A stretch of 64,000 nt of DNA from Xylogone sp. PMI_703 (Eukaryota; Ascomycota; Leotiomycetes), in contig JAJTUQ010000004.1 in NCBI GenBank assembly GCA_021399445.1, positions 3,968,001 to 4,032,000 of the forward strand, written 5' to 3'. Each line of letters opens with the position of its first letter. Positions within the stretch are counted from its first letter, which is position 1. Shown piece by piece: positions 32,783 to 44,793 of this stretch. The notes beneath the pieces were generated by a model, which made no database searches, was not told the DNA's origin, and saw nothing but the letters and a program-made list of their open reading frames with translations. Position numbers and translations under genes: made by a program.

Positions 32783-32796
32783 TAGACCAATTGCGC

Positions 32797-33735
32797 TATT
32801 TAGGCGGTGGAGTGCAGGATGCTTAAAAGTGTTGATATATCGCTCCGGGGAATTCAGCAGGGGGAAAGAAAATAGGAAGAACTAGACGGCCATAGCAGAA
32901 TCGATGCTTAACCTCTAGAGAACTTGCGGGTAGCTAATTCTATAGTTTTTGAGGACTTGTTACGATACCTCTTAATCACCTGCGCGCCCCGTGCAACCAA
33001 AACAGCGGATGACATTCCCCTTCTCTAATTCGCACAAAGTTACCATCTATTCCCACTGTTTTTTCATCCTCATTATCATTTCATAACTGCCTAACTACTA
33101 AAGTTACTAAGTTGGTATACGTTCCGTATAGGGTACATGCTTTCACTCTTCAAGTAAGCATCATTGTGTCATGTCAAGCTTAGGAATAGTAGGAGTAGCA
33201 CGAGAAAACAGTGACATAATTACGAAACGTCGAAATGTGCAATTTCCCACATTATCACACAAAAATAAGATACAAATGTAAACATTCTTTCAGCTTATTA
33301 TATTAATAGATGGAAGAAAAACGAAAGCTAAGACACAGTGATGAAACTAATGATTTTGCCCCATTACTTTTTCCCATCAGAATCCCCGATTCCCTTACTC
33401 ACCCTCCTTTTTTGGTACCCGGCTGCCATGTACCGCGCGAGCAGCAAACATGCGATCTCGGAAAACTTTTCTCTTTTATTTTTCCCCCTCAGGTTTCCTT
33501 TTTTTGGTCCACCGTGGCCTCATTAAGTATTCTTCCGCAAAACCCGTCCTTCAAGTAGTATCGTATGACAAGGGTGCATCTGCACTCCTTGTCAAAGAAA
33601 AATCCCTAGAAACAGCAACCTAGCCAGTAAACTCCAATTGGAGCCAGCTAGTTCTAATGCCCAGCTAAAACTCAACCCAGAGACGCCGTCGTTAAGATAC
33701 CGTAGATAGTAAGCCCCAAAAATGCAGTCGTACAA
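32797..33735. other. Intergenic, no gene seen
   Basis: This is the upstream flank of tRNA-Pro and the 3' flank of the DapA-family gene. No reading frame is convincing. Confidence 0.4.
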
Positions 33736-34887
33736 TTACAATGCCATCTCAGTCTGCACCAATTCTCTAAAGCCCTCCTTCCACTTCTTGTTCTCCTCGG
33801 CTGTGGGTCTTGGAAGGGGACTTCTGCCATATCCTCCGTATCCGAACCAGTTTTGCAGGCCAGCCTTGGTGCTCACGACACCGCCTTGAATGGCTGTCCA
33901 GTCGCCCCGAGCAACAATTTCTTGCATTTTCAGTGCCTCGCCCATCTTGCCCTCGCGATAGAGTTTGACGACCTCGAGACAAGACTTTGGTGCAATGTTG
34001 GCCAATCCAGCCAGGATTCCATGACCGCCAGCGACAAGGGCTTGCAATGTGAAGTCGGCGGAGCCAGCCAGAACGAGGAACGGTGGCGCCGACGAAGACG
34101 TGTTTGATGTGGCCTTGGACGATCGGGTGGCTGCTGCAACTCGGTTCAACTTGCCGGTGTTTCCGCACGTGAGCTTCACACCCGCGATGTTGGGGTGCTG
34201 TGATAGCGTGATGATGGTGTCCGAGGAGAGATCCACGCCATTTGCACCGCCGGGGTAGTTGTAAATGATGAGTGGGATGGGCGAGTTATCCGCAACGCTG
34301 GTGAAGAATTCGATCACCGATGCAGCCGCAGGCTTGAGCAGTCCAGCATAGTAGGAAGGCGGCAGAACAAGGGCATAGTCTCCTCCAGCTTCGAAGGCCT
34401 CGCTGCACAGCTGGGTGGTTTCTCGGACGGACTGAGCTCCGCATCCCACGATGACGGGTATATGCGAGTATCCCGCACCGTCCAGTGCACGGCGGGTAGT
34501 GCGTGTAACCAGCTGGCGCTCAGAGTGAGTGAGATGAACCGCTTCGCCATTGGAACCCTGGGTTGTGAGGCCGGTAACACCAGCACGGGCAAGGTAGACG
34601 GCATGACGGGCAATGGTCTCGGTGTCAACATCCTCGGTAATGGGATCGAAGAAGCACATGGTTGGGACGTAGACTCCTGGAATCAGAGGTCTCTCGGGTC
34701 TGGGCTCATCGTCGGCGTCCAGGGAGCTGGTGCTGCAGGATGATGAGTACTGGGCATCAGTGTAGCCACCGTTGCGTGTGATACTGGGGACCTGTAGTGG
34801 TGCACTGGCAGCCTGTCTGAAGGTAGTGGGGTGGAACCCGGCGTTGTAGCTTCCAGCAGGAGAAGGAGCGTCGTTGTGTGGTGCCAT
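33736..34887 (-). CDS. DapA-family (dihydrodipicolinate synthase-like) lyase/aldolase
   Basis: A single frame encodes 383 residues from the ATG at 34887; an ATG 66 nt upstream (34953) is in frame but adds a stretch unlike the family. After a disordered N-terminus of about 65 residues comes the TIM-barrel domain of class I aldolases: GVYVPTMCFFDP, LTTQGSNGEAVHL, the catalytic Tyr209 in IIYNYPGG and the Schiff-base Lys238 in IAGVKLTCGN. Fungi make lysine through alpha-aminoadipate, so this is not lysine synthesis. Relatives act on 2-keto sugar acids or 4-hydroxy-2-oxoglutarate, and the substrate here is open. The gene is intronless. It is followed upstream by the longest gene-free stretch of the window. 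Confidence 0.85.
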   Translation of the reverse strand: MAPHNDAPSPAGSYNAGFHPTTFRQAASAPLQVPSITRNGGYTDAQYSSSCSTSSLDADDEPRPERPLIPGVYVPTMCFFDPITEDVDTETIARHAVYLARAGVTGLTTQGSNGEAVHLTHSERQLVTRTTRRALDGAGYSHIPVIVGCGAQSVRETTQLCSEAFEAGGDYALVLPPSYYAGLLKPAAASVIEFFTSVADNSPIPLIIYNYPGGANGVDLSSDTIITLSQHPNIAGVKLTCGNTGKLNRVAAATRSSKATSNTSSSAPPFLVLAGSADFTLQALVAGGHGILAGLANIAPKSCLEVVKLYREGKMGEALKMQEIVARGDWTAIQGGVVSTKAGLQNWFGYGGYGRSPLPRPTAEENKKWKEGFRELVQTEMAL

Positions 34888-37800
34888 TGTGGAGGAAATG
34901 TATGAAGTTGTGATGTGTGTTGAGTTATGTGATATATCAAAGAATTGATGCAATTAGCTGACCCAGATGGAGGCAGGCTGGTCTTATAGCTGTCTGTCCA
35001 GGCGGATGGCTTTAACAGATAGCGTGAGGAGGTATGAGTTGTGGCTGACGTTCTAAGTCCCTTTCGTATAGTGAGTGAGACTTTTTGGCTATTTTTTGAT
35101 CTCTGGGGTAAGAGTCTGACTGTTTATCGGGGAGAAAACTAGTTCAGATTGAGAAGGTGTGGCGGCAAAAGGAGTCAGATCAGATCGAGGCCCCAGAAAG
35201 AGGATTACACCCAAGTGGAGTAAACTTTTTAAAAAGAGATGAAGAATCAAAAAGGATACTTTTGAAACTCCGGCCAAAGTCAAGAGAATCACACAAGAGA
35301 GATGAAGGAGATGATGGTCAGAGAAGAGAGAGATCGAAAACCTTGGGATAGGCAGGAGAGGGCAATTAAGTACTTGAACTGCTCACTGCACTTCTCGCCA
35401 TTGCTTACCCCAAACCAGGAAAGATGGCGGTTCCTGGTGGCGCCCATATGGGAGGGGGCACTGGGGCGGGGCATTGAAGACGAATCTACGGTACTGCTAG
35501 GAAAGAGCGTCCGGCACGGTAATAGCTGGAAAAGCAGGACGGCGGAAGAGAGAGGTTCACGAAAAGGGTCTGCTGAGGTGTGGAGGGAGAGGTGAGGGCA
35601 AAAGGTACCTGGCTGACTTCCGCTCAGTCACCGGCGCGTTCTGGGTCACCGACCACGCAAACCCCAGGGCTGGCGGGCATCAGGTGTGGGGGTGGGGCTT
35701 TGCCAATACGGTCGGAACGCAGCGGCGCTGTTGCCCAGTTCCAGTCGCTCCATGTACCGCCAGGTACTTGGGTACGGTCCTTACTCTGTCCTGACTGTAC
35801 TTACCCGTCCTGGACCTATCCGTTGGCCCATCCTTTCAACCCACTTTCTCAACTCTTGCTCGTGCTCTTACCGTAATTACTGTACTTTCAACCCTTGGTA
35901 ATTCCTACTGCCCATGCACTCCCACTGCGCTACGTTACTTCAATCTTACAGTACCATACTCGGACTCGCCACGGACAAACAATCCACCACGGCTTGCCAG
36001 AGATAGATAGAAAAAAGAGGGATTAATCTGTCCGGGGGGCTGCAGTGAGGGAGTGGCAGCAACTCTAATTCCCGCTGCAGAACAACCCGACCACTCCAGC
36101 TGGGGGACCCGCTCGTGTCTGGACCGCACTCTGGATGCCCGAGGTCCTCGTGGCATGTTTGATCTGATCGTGATCCCATTTTCCCACTTACTTGCCTTGT
36201 CCAGTATGATTCTTTCTTCTTTTTTTACTTCGTACTCTCTTGTAGTATAATTAGTGATCTGTGCTGTCCTTTTGTCTGAACTACCGGTGCCAGCCGGCAG
36301 TGGAGTCTCTGATGTCAATTGGCCTCAGGTTGGTATCTCTTAACCGTGATTTACCACGGTAACCAGACAGCCCTTCCATCACCAATTTTCAACTACATAA
36401 TCATCTTACTCGTACTTCGTAATTCAATAATGCCCTCAATAATATATGCACCCCTGTCACAATTGTGATTGCTTTGGGCCTTCTTGCTGCCTCAAACGTG
36501 GAGTTCGTACTTACTCGCTCGGGCAATGCCATCTTTTGATTGCAACCCAGCCTGGAGTGCTGGCTGCTTGGGGCTATCTACTTTCCCGATCTGGCTGCAC
36601 CCCTCGGGCAATTGGCAAACGGCGGCCAGGCGAACCCTCGTTTTTCCCGTCACCACTCTTTTCTCCATGCACTTGTTAACCACCATCAACAGCAGCAGCG
36701 TGGAGGAGCAGATGCGCACTCGAAGGTGGTTGTCCTTTGGGACAAGAACTCCGCGATCGCAAATGCTGCAGCCCAGGCATGGCTGTGGGGCGTTGGCGGC
36801 CTGTCCCCTTTCTTTCTCCTCATGTGATGATTCTCAGGGTTTCACGGAGCCAGAAAGTGCGTTGTGCTCATTGACCAGTCACCGTTGCGCAAGGCCCTGT
36901 CTCACACAGGTCATCATTTTCTCTCTCTCTCACACAGGATTACGAGGACATTTAGAAGACTCGGCCACTGAAGCCGGCTTGTGAAGGTGGGTGTATGTAT
37001 GTGTGTTTGTATGTGGCTACGTCCCAACTCACAAACATGAGCAGAATAACACTTACAGCCTGGAAGAACCGAGCTGAAGTGAGAGAATGGCGCCGTCGAC
37101 AGCAGAGGGACAGTATTTTTTTTTTTTTCGTTCCGTACGGAAACTGGGGCTCGATTTCATGATCCACACCAAAGAAAACTGATTCGTGGCGGCTTTGGCT
37201 CCATGACCCTGTCGGGGATGAGGTCACTTGCTCGTCCGCTTTCAGAATGTAAACCAGGCGCCCTTTGATGTGGTGATCCGCGGCGGTGCCTGCAGGAAGC
37301 TGGGGAAGGAGGCATTTCCCCCTTTCCCATCTGACACCTGAAGCCCTTAATTCGGGTCTGGTCCGTGGGAGAGCCTTACCAACTACCGGTATCATATCTC
37401 ATCCCATCTGGAATCGATCGTATGGCGGTGTGGATGGGCTCATATTGCTTTTTTCCTTCCCTCCCAAGCACCAGGAACCGTGCTCGCCGTGATCGTAGGC
37501 CAGGAATAAAAGTGCCTGGCAGCACGCTGCTTCAGTGACAGGAAGAAGCAAACATAGTGCAGACGCCGCCTGTACTGTACCGCCGTTCTGGACGGATGCA
37601 AAGCCACGCGTTGCAGATTGACATCACGACCCTACCTAGAATCAGCCGACTATCATTTTTTTTTCTATTCTGCGCTGTAAATGTTGATACACAGTCACAG
37701 CGTCTTTCTGTTCCCTGGTTCCTGGGCTTTTGCTTCTCCTTTCTCCCTAGTGCTGTATGCAGCGCTTGCCAACAACATGTTTTTGTGCATCCCTTGTGCA

Positions 37801-40800
37801 GCCCCAGGTGCTTCATCACAGCATTTGACGGTCAATCGTCAACCCCGCCTTCTTGGCCCTAGGGCATTTAATCGCGCACACACGGCCAACGAACGTGAGC
37901 CAGGTATTTTCAATAAAGTCATGCTGACGGTCTCTGATCAAGACTCTGGTGGTTGGTACATGCAGTGGTGCATAGGATGCAGAAATGCAAGAATGCACAA
38001 CCGACGGTCGATTATGTTTGTCTGGCTCTCGTTGTCCCAGAGAACTTGCAGCGTTCGTCTTTCTCCACCAGTCAGCTTCAGCTTCTCGAGTCGCTCCAGG
38101 TCTCGCTGAGATCGCTAGCACCGCCTACAAAGTAGCTACCGCAAAACCTCCGCCACAGACCAGTGGGATTGGCTGAGGACATGACCTCCGCCTACTGCCC
38201 ACCGAATGGCGGGGTTGTCACGCACCCCACCCTACACGCGTAGATCGGCCTAATCCGGTGTAGCCGGCAACCCAGGCTCGCGGTATCCGGGATCTGGGCC
38301 AGGGGGGTTCGTGGGGGAGCATGTGGCCCCTAGTCGACCATCACGAGATCTCTCGCCCCAGAGGGCAATTTGGAGTTGGCCCTCAATGCCCCCCTTGCCC
38401 GGCTCCTCTCAGCTGGGCGATGCCGGTACTCTCTGCTTGCTGCTTCATCTGGCTTTGTTCCCTTCCTTTTTGTGATTTCTGCTTGCTGCTCCTTGACGTG
38501 TCCATGACCGATACGCGGCCGGATGGGATCAATCTTTCTCCTCTGAAACTGCATTTCGGTTCGGAGCTTTCCTTGATGATACTGTGCTCACGCTCCATAT
38601 GCTTCTGACAAAGGGCATCCGCGAGTCCTATCGTGACAAATGCGCAGCTACCCTCTCCGTGCCATTGACCCAGCTGCGATCCGTCCGTAGTCTGCTGATC
38701 AGCATCACTGCGCGTGGGATGAGAAAAAGCGGCCTTCCTACTTGGTACAACAGGATTACGGTGAAAAAGGTAATGGCGTAGTCAGCGTCCAAGGGAGTAC
38801 TAGGCAGTACCTCACCGTGACGCGCGTAGAAGGGCAAACTTGCGGTACTTGGATGTACCACGGCGATTACCCGCGGATACGTCGAGAGGTCGTTCTGGTT
38901 GCCCGCCAGAGCGATACGTCAGGGAGCACTGCAAGATCGGATCTTCGATTTTGCCCTTCTGGACCTTCCCAGCGGGGTTGGTCGTTGAGTCCCCCACGCC
39001 CAGCACGCCCATCGCCTTTGCCATGTCGCGCGCCACCTTTCAGCCACGCCTGAACGGTTCTCACATCGTCAACAACTCAGGTCACTCTAGGTATTGTTCG
39101 CTTGCTGACGGAGACGAGAGTGCTTGCTCGCTTGCGTGGTCTCCAGTCCCTCAGCTTTGAACTGGCAACATCACAGCTCACGAGAGCCACTCGATGCCAG
39201 AAGCGATGATAGCCGCCGCGTCTCAATTCAAGGCTGCCGCCTGCTGGTCGTGTGCTGCGACTATGGCACGTTCAAACGCGTGATATTGCGTCGTTGGAGC
39301 AGGCCTCAGGGAAGGCTGATTGGCACGCCCTGTAACCCAATAAGCAGCATCTTGAGCCTCAAACGGCTGGCCAGGTGCGAGGTTGATCGGCCTCTCGCCG
39401 CATTCGCTGTCTGATTCTGGATTCCGCTGACATCAGGATCGTTCATCCTGCCAAATATCTGCCCCTGGTCCCAGGCTACCAGGACGGGAGGCTCCATTAG
39501 GGCATGCTTTGCTTACCGTCCAGCCATTCTACAAGTAGCTCCCGACAAAGGGAAGCCGATGGGGATGTACTCGCAAGTACTGTACTTTGCGTCACGATTT
39601 CTTTTCTTTTCTTGTCTTCTTTTTTGCCTCTGACGCTTCTCTAACATCCCACGCTCACGAGTCAACCCAACAATCATGGATGCTGTCTTCGGAGATCATG
39701 ACTCGGACATCGCAATTTGATAGAATAGCTAGTTTCTCTTTTGTGGTTGACGTTTGCAGAAAAGTGTCGCGACTCGCGATGTCGTTTGCTTTCGGCACGC
39801 ACCAGCAGCTGGCCCCTTCCCTAGGCTCCACCCCGCTCATGCCGATGGCAGCCCTCTCCTACCGAGTGCAGTGCCGTGCCGGGGACACCTGATGCAGAGT
39901 AGGATTGACGACTGAGGATTTTGGTTCCAGCCCCCATTCTTATTACAGTATTATTTCTTTCCACCTCCTTCTCGCCGCCTCCGTGTTGCGGCCCCGAGTC
40001 CTCTCTCCCCTGGTGTCTCCATCTGTCTCCTTTTGTCTCCTAGACAATACATACTATTACCGGAAACCACCATCTTTTACCTAAAATTAGGTAAGAAATA
40101 CGTCTACCTTTTTTTCCACTCCCGAACCTCCTTCATCCCATACAACGACACAATCTGAGACCATAGCATGGTTCTTGCATTACGTTTACTGCAAAATAGA
40201 CACCCATCGCTAGCAGTCTGCCTTGCTAGGTGCTATACGCCTTTTTCTCTTCTTCGGGCCAAACTTCCAACAGCGCGGCACTTTCTGCTGCCGAAGATTC
40301 TCCATCCATACATCTTCGGCGTGCTGCCTCTAACTTTGTATTCTCTCAGAGCGGGGGCTTAGTTGCTAATTTTTTCCCTCTGTTATTCCCACGGAACCCC
40401 CGGTGCCACAGCAGGCCTCAGCAGACCTAGGCGCGTGGGATGCCAACGGAGTGCCCCAGCTTCCCAGCAGTGTTGGAGAAAGAGGCAAAAGGTAGGAGAC
40501 GAACTGCCCTCTCTCGAAGCCTTTCAGCGCACCTCGGAATAGTTGCCGACCTATGACGTGCATGAGCCACCGACTCTATTCTTGTGCATAGCTCCTTCGC
40601 CGATTCCAGGTGCCTGGGATCGTCCACCGCGATGGTGGTTGGTGATCCGCAGCTGGCTCGTCCAGGCTCCTCTCATTTCAATAACCCTACTCTCAGTGCC
40701 CTTCCTCTGGTCTCATTCTTACGAGTTCTGTGTCCATCAAACTACACTGCACCTCAAGTAGAGCATCTCAGCATACACTCACACGGCGTACGTGTACTGA

Positions 40801-41625
40801 AAACAGGCAACGCGCCCCAGAGCAATGGGTTCCTGGTAACAACAGCTGCACCCCGATGCCCACTATTACGAGTCAGTCCAATAGCTCTCATATGCTTTGC
40901 CGCCTTCTTACCATTGTCTTAGTGCCACTCCTGCATATTTTCCAGCTCATTCTCACGTCCAGCCCTCGGAATGCAACTTCTCGTTCTGGCCTCGGATGGA
41001 CAGAGTTACTCCATTAGCCCTAGCTCTGTGACTACACTAACCCTAGACGCTCTTCACTCCATCGCGCTCACCTCATGCTGCTGCTCTCAATGCCGCATGG
41101 CCAGCTTCGTGGCGCAATGGCGTATATGCAGCCCAACCATGAGGTTTTTGTGGGGAAAGGTTGGCCAAAATGTGGGGTAGGAAAAGCAATAATCACTGCG
41201 CCGGACCTTTGTTGCAAGAGGGACTCACTCAGCACGCGATTGGTGGCAGATATCTCGATGGCTTCTGGGCTTGCAAGTCCAGGCCTAGATCATTTGTCCA
41301 CGTCTCTGTGCCTTTAACTTGGGAAGCTTTAGCTACATGTAGAGGTCTCGTGAGGTTTGCATGAGGATTGCCAACTTCGTTCTTCGAACGCTGCAACCAG
41401 TTCTTCACTCGGCCAAGAGTCAGATCAAAAGTGGGCTTGAAGTTTCCTCGCTGTGGTATCCTCAGAGTATGATTTTGTTTTTGAAAATCCAGATCTATGA
41501 TCGGTTGGTCTAAAAGCATTGAAAGGAATCTGAGACCATACCATCAAGCATGGTTCCTCTCATGTATTCTATTCGTGTGAGAAACAAGGTCTAAGTAAAA
41601 CAAAAAAAGGCAACGGTCTAGATCT
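34888..41625. other. 6.7 kb gene-free stretch, locally GC-richer
   Basis: Many frames of 60-170 codons occur on both strands, but none shows a family motif, a convincing splice structure or conserved-looking composition. From about 35.4 to 41.3 kb the DNA is visibly richer in C and G than the flanks, with CT-rich runs. Possibilities are a very large regulatory region, long non-coding RNAs, or degraded sequence; the sequence alone does not decide. Confidence 0.4.
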
Positions 41626-44302
41626 TCAATCATCACCGAGATGAATATCCCATAGTTCATCTTCCAAAATTCTCGCCAACCAAAGTAACTGCTCATCTAA
41701 TCCACTTCCAGCAAGAATGGTAACCCCAAAGGGCAGGGTCTCTTCCTCCCATTCTTCGTTGTCTTCACTGATTGTATAGTTCCCGCAAGGCACAGCAATG
41801 GCGGTAAGGTCTAACACATTTGCAAAATGTGTGAAGGTGCCTAGCTGCGAGTTGATGCCAATTGGATCTTTGAGCACCTCTTCAATCCGGGGATGGAATG
41901 GTGCGGTAGGGACAATCATGACCGTGAGCACGTTGTCCTCTATATACGGCTTGTGCCTATGCCAGTCGTCACTCATGTCATCCTCATCAATCTTCTCATC
42001 CACTTCAAGTGTCAAAATCTCCTCTACAGCTCTCTTACACTCTGCTTGTTTATGCAGATCTTTGAACACATCCACTGCCGAGCTGTTCCGTGCCAGAGCT
42101 CCCTCAAACACCTGTCTGACAACAGGGTGCAATAGCTCCTTGTTTTTGTCAAACCAGCCATCTGGTAAAGTGGTGAGGCGCTCTAGAACGAATGTTCCAT
42201 TGTAAAGAAGGTCGTTCGCAATGGCAAATGGCGTCCAGTCCATATCGATGAGTGTACCCCCTCCTGACTGAAGTGCCTTAACAGCAGCATCAAACATTGC
42301 TCTATAATTCGGACAGCATACTTCCAATACTGATGCGGGAGGAATTCCAAATCTATATCTGAGCCTCGATCTCCCGCGTGGAACATCAAACGACAGTGGT
42401 ATTACTTTAGGAACCTTAGCAAAATGGTCCTTGTAGTCATACCCTCTACATACCCCCCACACAGTCTCAGCATCGCGAACAATCTGCGTAAGAATAGAGA
42501 CACAGTCCTGATGCTTACAAGCCGGCGCAAGTCCGTGGGCCGACACTGTTCCTTTTGTAGGTTTAAATCCTACTGCCCCGTTGAACGCTGCAGGAATGCG
42601 AATTGAACCCGCGGTATCGCTACCCAGCGAAAATGCCACAAGGTCCTTGATAACACTCAGAACACTCCCACTACTGGATCCGCCCACAACATATTCTTCA
42701 TGGGAATCACAATGCAGTGTCCCATAGACACTTCTGCACCCCGTCAATCCCGTTGCTAGTTGTTCTAGGTTCGTCTTCCCAATGAAGAGAGCACCAGCAT
42801 CGAGACAGCGCTGAACCACTGTCGCTGTAGTAGTGGGCGTGTATGCTAGTGGAGGACACCCTATTGTGGTCGGGACACCAGCTACATCGATACTATCTTT
42901 AACACTAAAGGGGATACCCCAGAGTGGTGGCCTCGTAGATCGATTGGGCCATCGAGTAAGCAGTGCCTTGGCCTCCCTTTGGACAACCTCTTCTGGCTGC
43001 AGATGAGTCCACACAGATGGCTGCTTCCGTTTATATACATCGATGCGTTCGTAGACTGCTTCCACAACCACCTGTGGCTTCACTCCAGCGGCGTAATCCT
43101 TCTTCAACCACTCTATCGTGAGAATTGAGTCCCATCGATCCAAACTCCCAATATCATCATCATCCTCTTCCTCTTCATCATCCCCATCTTCCGCCCTATC
43201 CTCTCTTTGCATAATCTTCCGTCTAGTCCGTTTAGTAGTAACGCCACCCTCCTCTTCCCAATCCCGCAACATACAGACCTCCTCGTAGACATACTCTCCT
43301 CCATACTCTCCCATCCCAGGCAGCGTCATAGAAAACCTACCATAGATTTCGAACCCGAGTTTCAAGTACAGTGATGACGCTGGTATGTCGCTCTCCAGAT
43401 ACACGGGGACGTTGTCGGCCCTCGCCCGCTCGAGACCCCAGTTGAGGAGCATGGTGGCTGCACCGCGGCGGCGGTGATCGGGGTGGGTGCCGAGGAAGGT
43501 TAGGTCTGTAGGTATGTGTTAATGTATATACTGCTCTGTAGCTAGGTAAAGGTATTTTTATGAACGCGAGTGTATTTTAGTGAGTTTGAAGGAGATAGGG
43601 TGAGATTTTGTGAGGGAAATGCAGGAGGAGGGTGACTTTGAAAATAGAGAACGTCGTAGAGTATATATTAGGAAAGATAGGGGTTTGTTTGTGAGTGATG
43701 AGTGTATGTGTATATTCATACATAAGTCTGCTCATTTAAAGTCCTTAACATCATTTTAGACATAATGAGTAGGTAATCAAGTATCTTAAAGAAAAGCAAA
43801 GCGTAAAACCAATAGAACAATGGCATTGCTGGGTATTCCATGCCATAGAACTGCTTTAAACATAAATGAAAGAAGAACCCAGAGGAAATAGAAGAGGAGA
43901 AAAGAAAAGAAAATTCTTACGATAACACGCCCCATTCCTAATAATCTTCCTCATACACTCCCCCGCCTTATCTACATACTCATCCAAGTACTCCTGTCGA
44001 CAACTGTCGGGCCACACAGACTTCGAATGCGCCGTCATCCACATCATCCCATCAACAGGCACCTCCCACTCCGCGAAGCTAATGATACTCCCGGTCTCCC
44101 CATCTCGCACTACCATCAGCGCTCGCCTGTGATCCTGTGCCGCATCAGTGAGGTCCTTGACTAGGACATCATGGAAGTCTTGCAGCGCTTGTGGCGAGGG
44201 GAATTGCGCATGGAGAAGGACGTTTTGGGAAAAGGAGGTGATGCGGAGGGAGGCTATTTCTTTGGCGTCGGAAGGTGTTGCTGGGGTGAGGTGGGGGGGC
44301 AT
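41626..44302 (-). CDS. GNAT acetyltransferase-amidase fusion protein
   Basis: Two exons (44302-43921, 43505-41626) join in frame to 753 residues. Residues 1-205 form a GNAT domain, with HLTFLGTHPDHRRRGAATML carrying the acetyl-CoA motif and YLKLGFEIYGRF closing it. A linker at about 228-245 is almost all Asp/Glu. Residues 250-753 form an amidase-signature enzyme: Lys330 in SVKDSIDVAG, the GGSSSGS loop near 404-408, the nucleophile Ser428 in GSDTAGSIRIPAA, and GAVGFKPTKGTVSAHG. The amidase part resembles allophanate hydrolases and related amidases. Both halves look catalytically complete. One continuous exon spans the join, so the fusion is not an annotation artefact. It presumably acts on an amide and an amine or ester of one pathway. 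The single intron is 415 nt, long for this genome. Confidence 0.85.
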
Positions 44303-44793
44303 TTCTCTTCTCGTTTTTTACTCTGGTTCCCTTCCCCGTGGGTTATATTATTCTCTTCTCTTTTCCTTTTTTCTATATGGATATGCATGTGTATATGCAT
44401 ATGCACGTGTTGTATGTACAATGGGATTAGTTGGTGTATTGGTCCGGTGGTGGCTCGGGGTTAGGAGTCGGGTGGGTTTTCAAGGTCGTTTGACAAACGA
44501 TCCGGGCTTACTACATTCAAGTGCACCCAACCAGTGTGGGCGTAGGCTCTTTAGGGCCCCCCACCTCTGCTATAGGCGATGCTTATTACTTGCTGGAAAG
44601 CCTCATCGCAGTAGACACGGCGTATCGGAACTCGCCTGTATTAGTTATGGTAGTGAAAAGCTACAGGTAAAAGATAAGCTACAGAGATAGTATATTTCCT
44701 ATATAATAAGCATAGCATGGAACTATCTCTTATGGACTACTTAACATATACAAACCAGGTGAAGAAAAAGTCGCTCTAATTGGCTTCTTGAAA
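44303..44793. promoter_or_regulatory. Divergent promoter region
   Basis: These 491 bp lie between the starts of the GNAT-amidase (-) and the DUF4326 gene (+). There are repeated ATATGCAT/ATGCATATG-like words near 44380-44405. No specific site is claimed. Confidence 0.35.

Larger units (their letters stand above)
32593..32796 (-). tRNA. tRNA-Pro(AGG) interrupted by three introns, two spliceosomal-type
   Basis: Joining 32796-32783, 32727-32711, 32652-32648 and 32628-32593 gives a 72 nt tRNA-Pro. The acceptor stem GCGCAAT/ATTGCGC is fully paired and the discriminator is C, as in yeast tRNA-Pro. The D region reads GGTCTAGCGGTATGATT, close to the standard proline tRNA. The anticodon stem is CTCGC/GCGAG with anticodon AGG followed by G37. 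The T stem is CCAGG/CCTGG with loop TTCGATC. The inserts 32782-32728 (between A14 and G15, D loop) and 32710-32653 (between 32 and 33, anticodon loop) have GTGAGT/GTAAGT, CTAAC/CTAAT and CAG like spliceosomal introns. A 19 nt insert 32647-32629 sits at the standard 37/38 position. The A box is split; the B box is intact. Confidence 0.9.

Noticed and set aside
30883..32796. The two tRNA loci as decayed tRNA pseudogenes
   Set aside because: After removing the inserts, the acceptor and T stems pair completely (with G-U pairs), the anticodon loops are normal and the terminators are intact. A decayed gene would show unpaired changes in the stems.
36469..36984. Plus-strand frame of 171 codons in the gene-free stretch
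   Set aside because: Cys/Ser/Leu-rich composition typical of chance frames in GC-richer DNA; no domain and overlapping frames on both strands.
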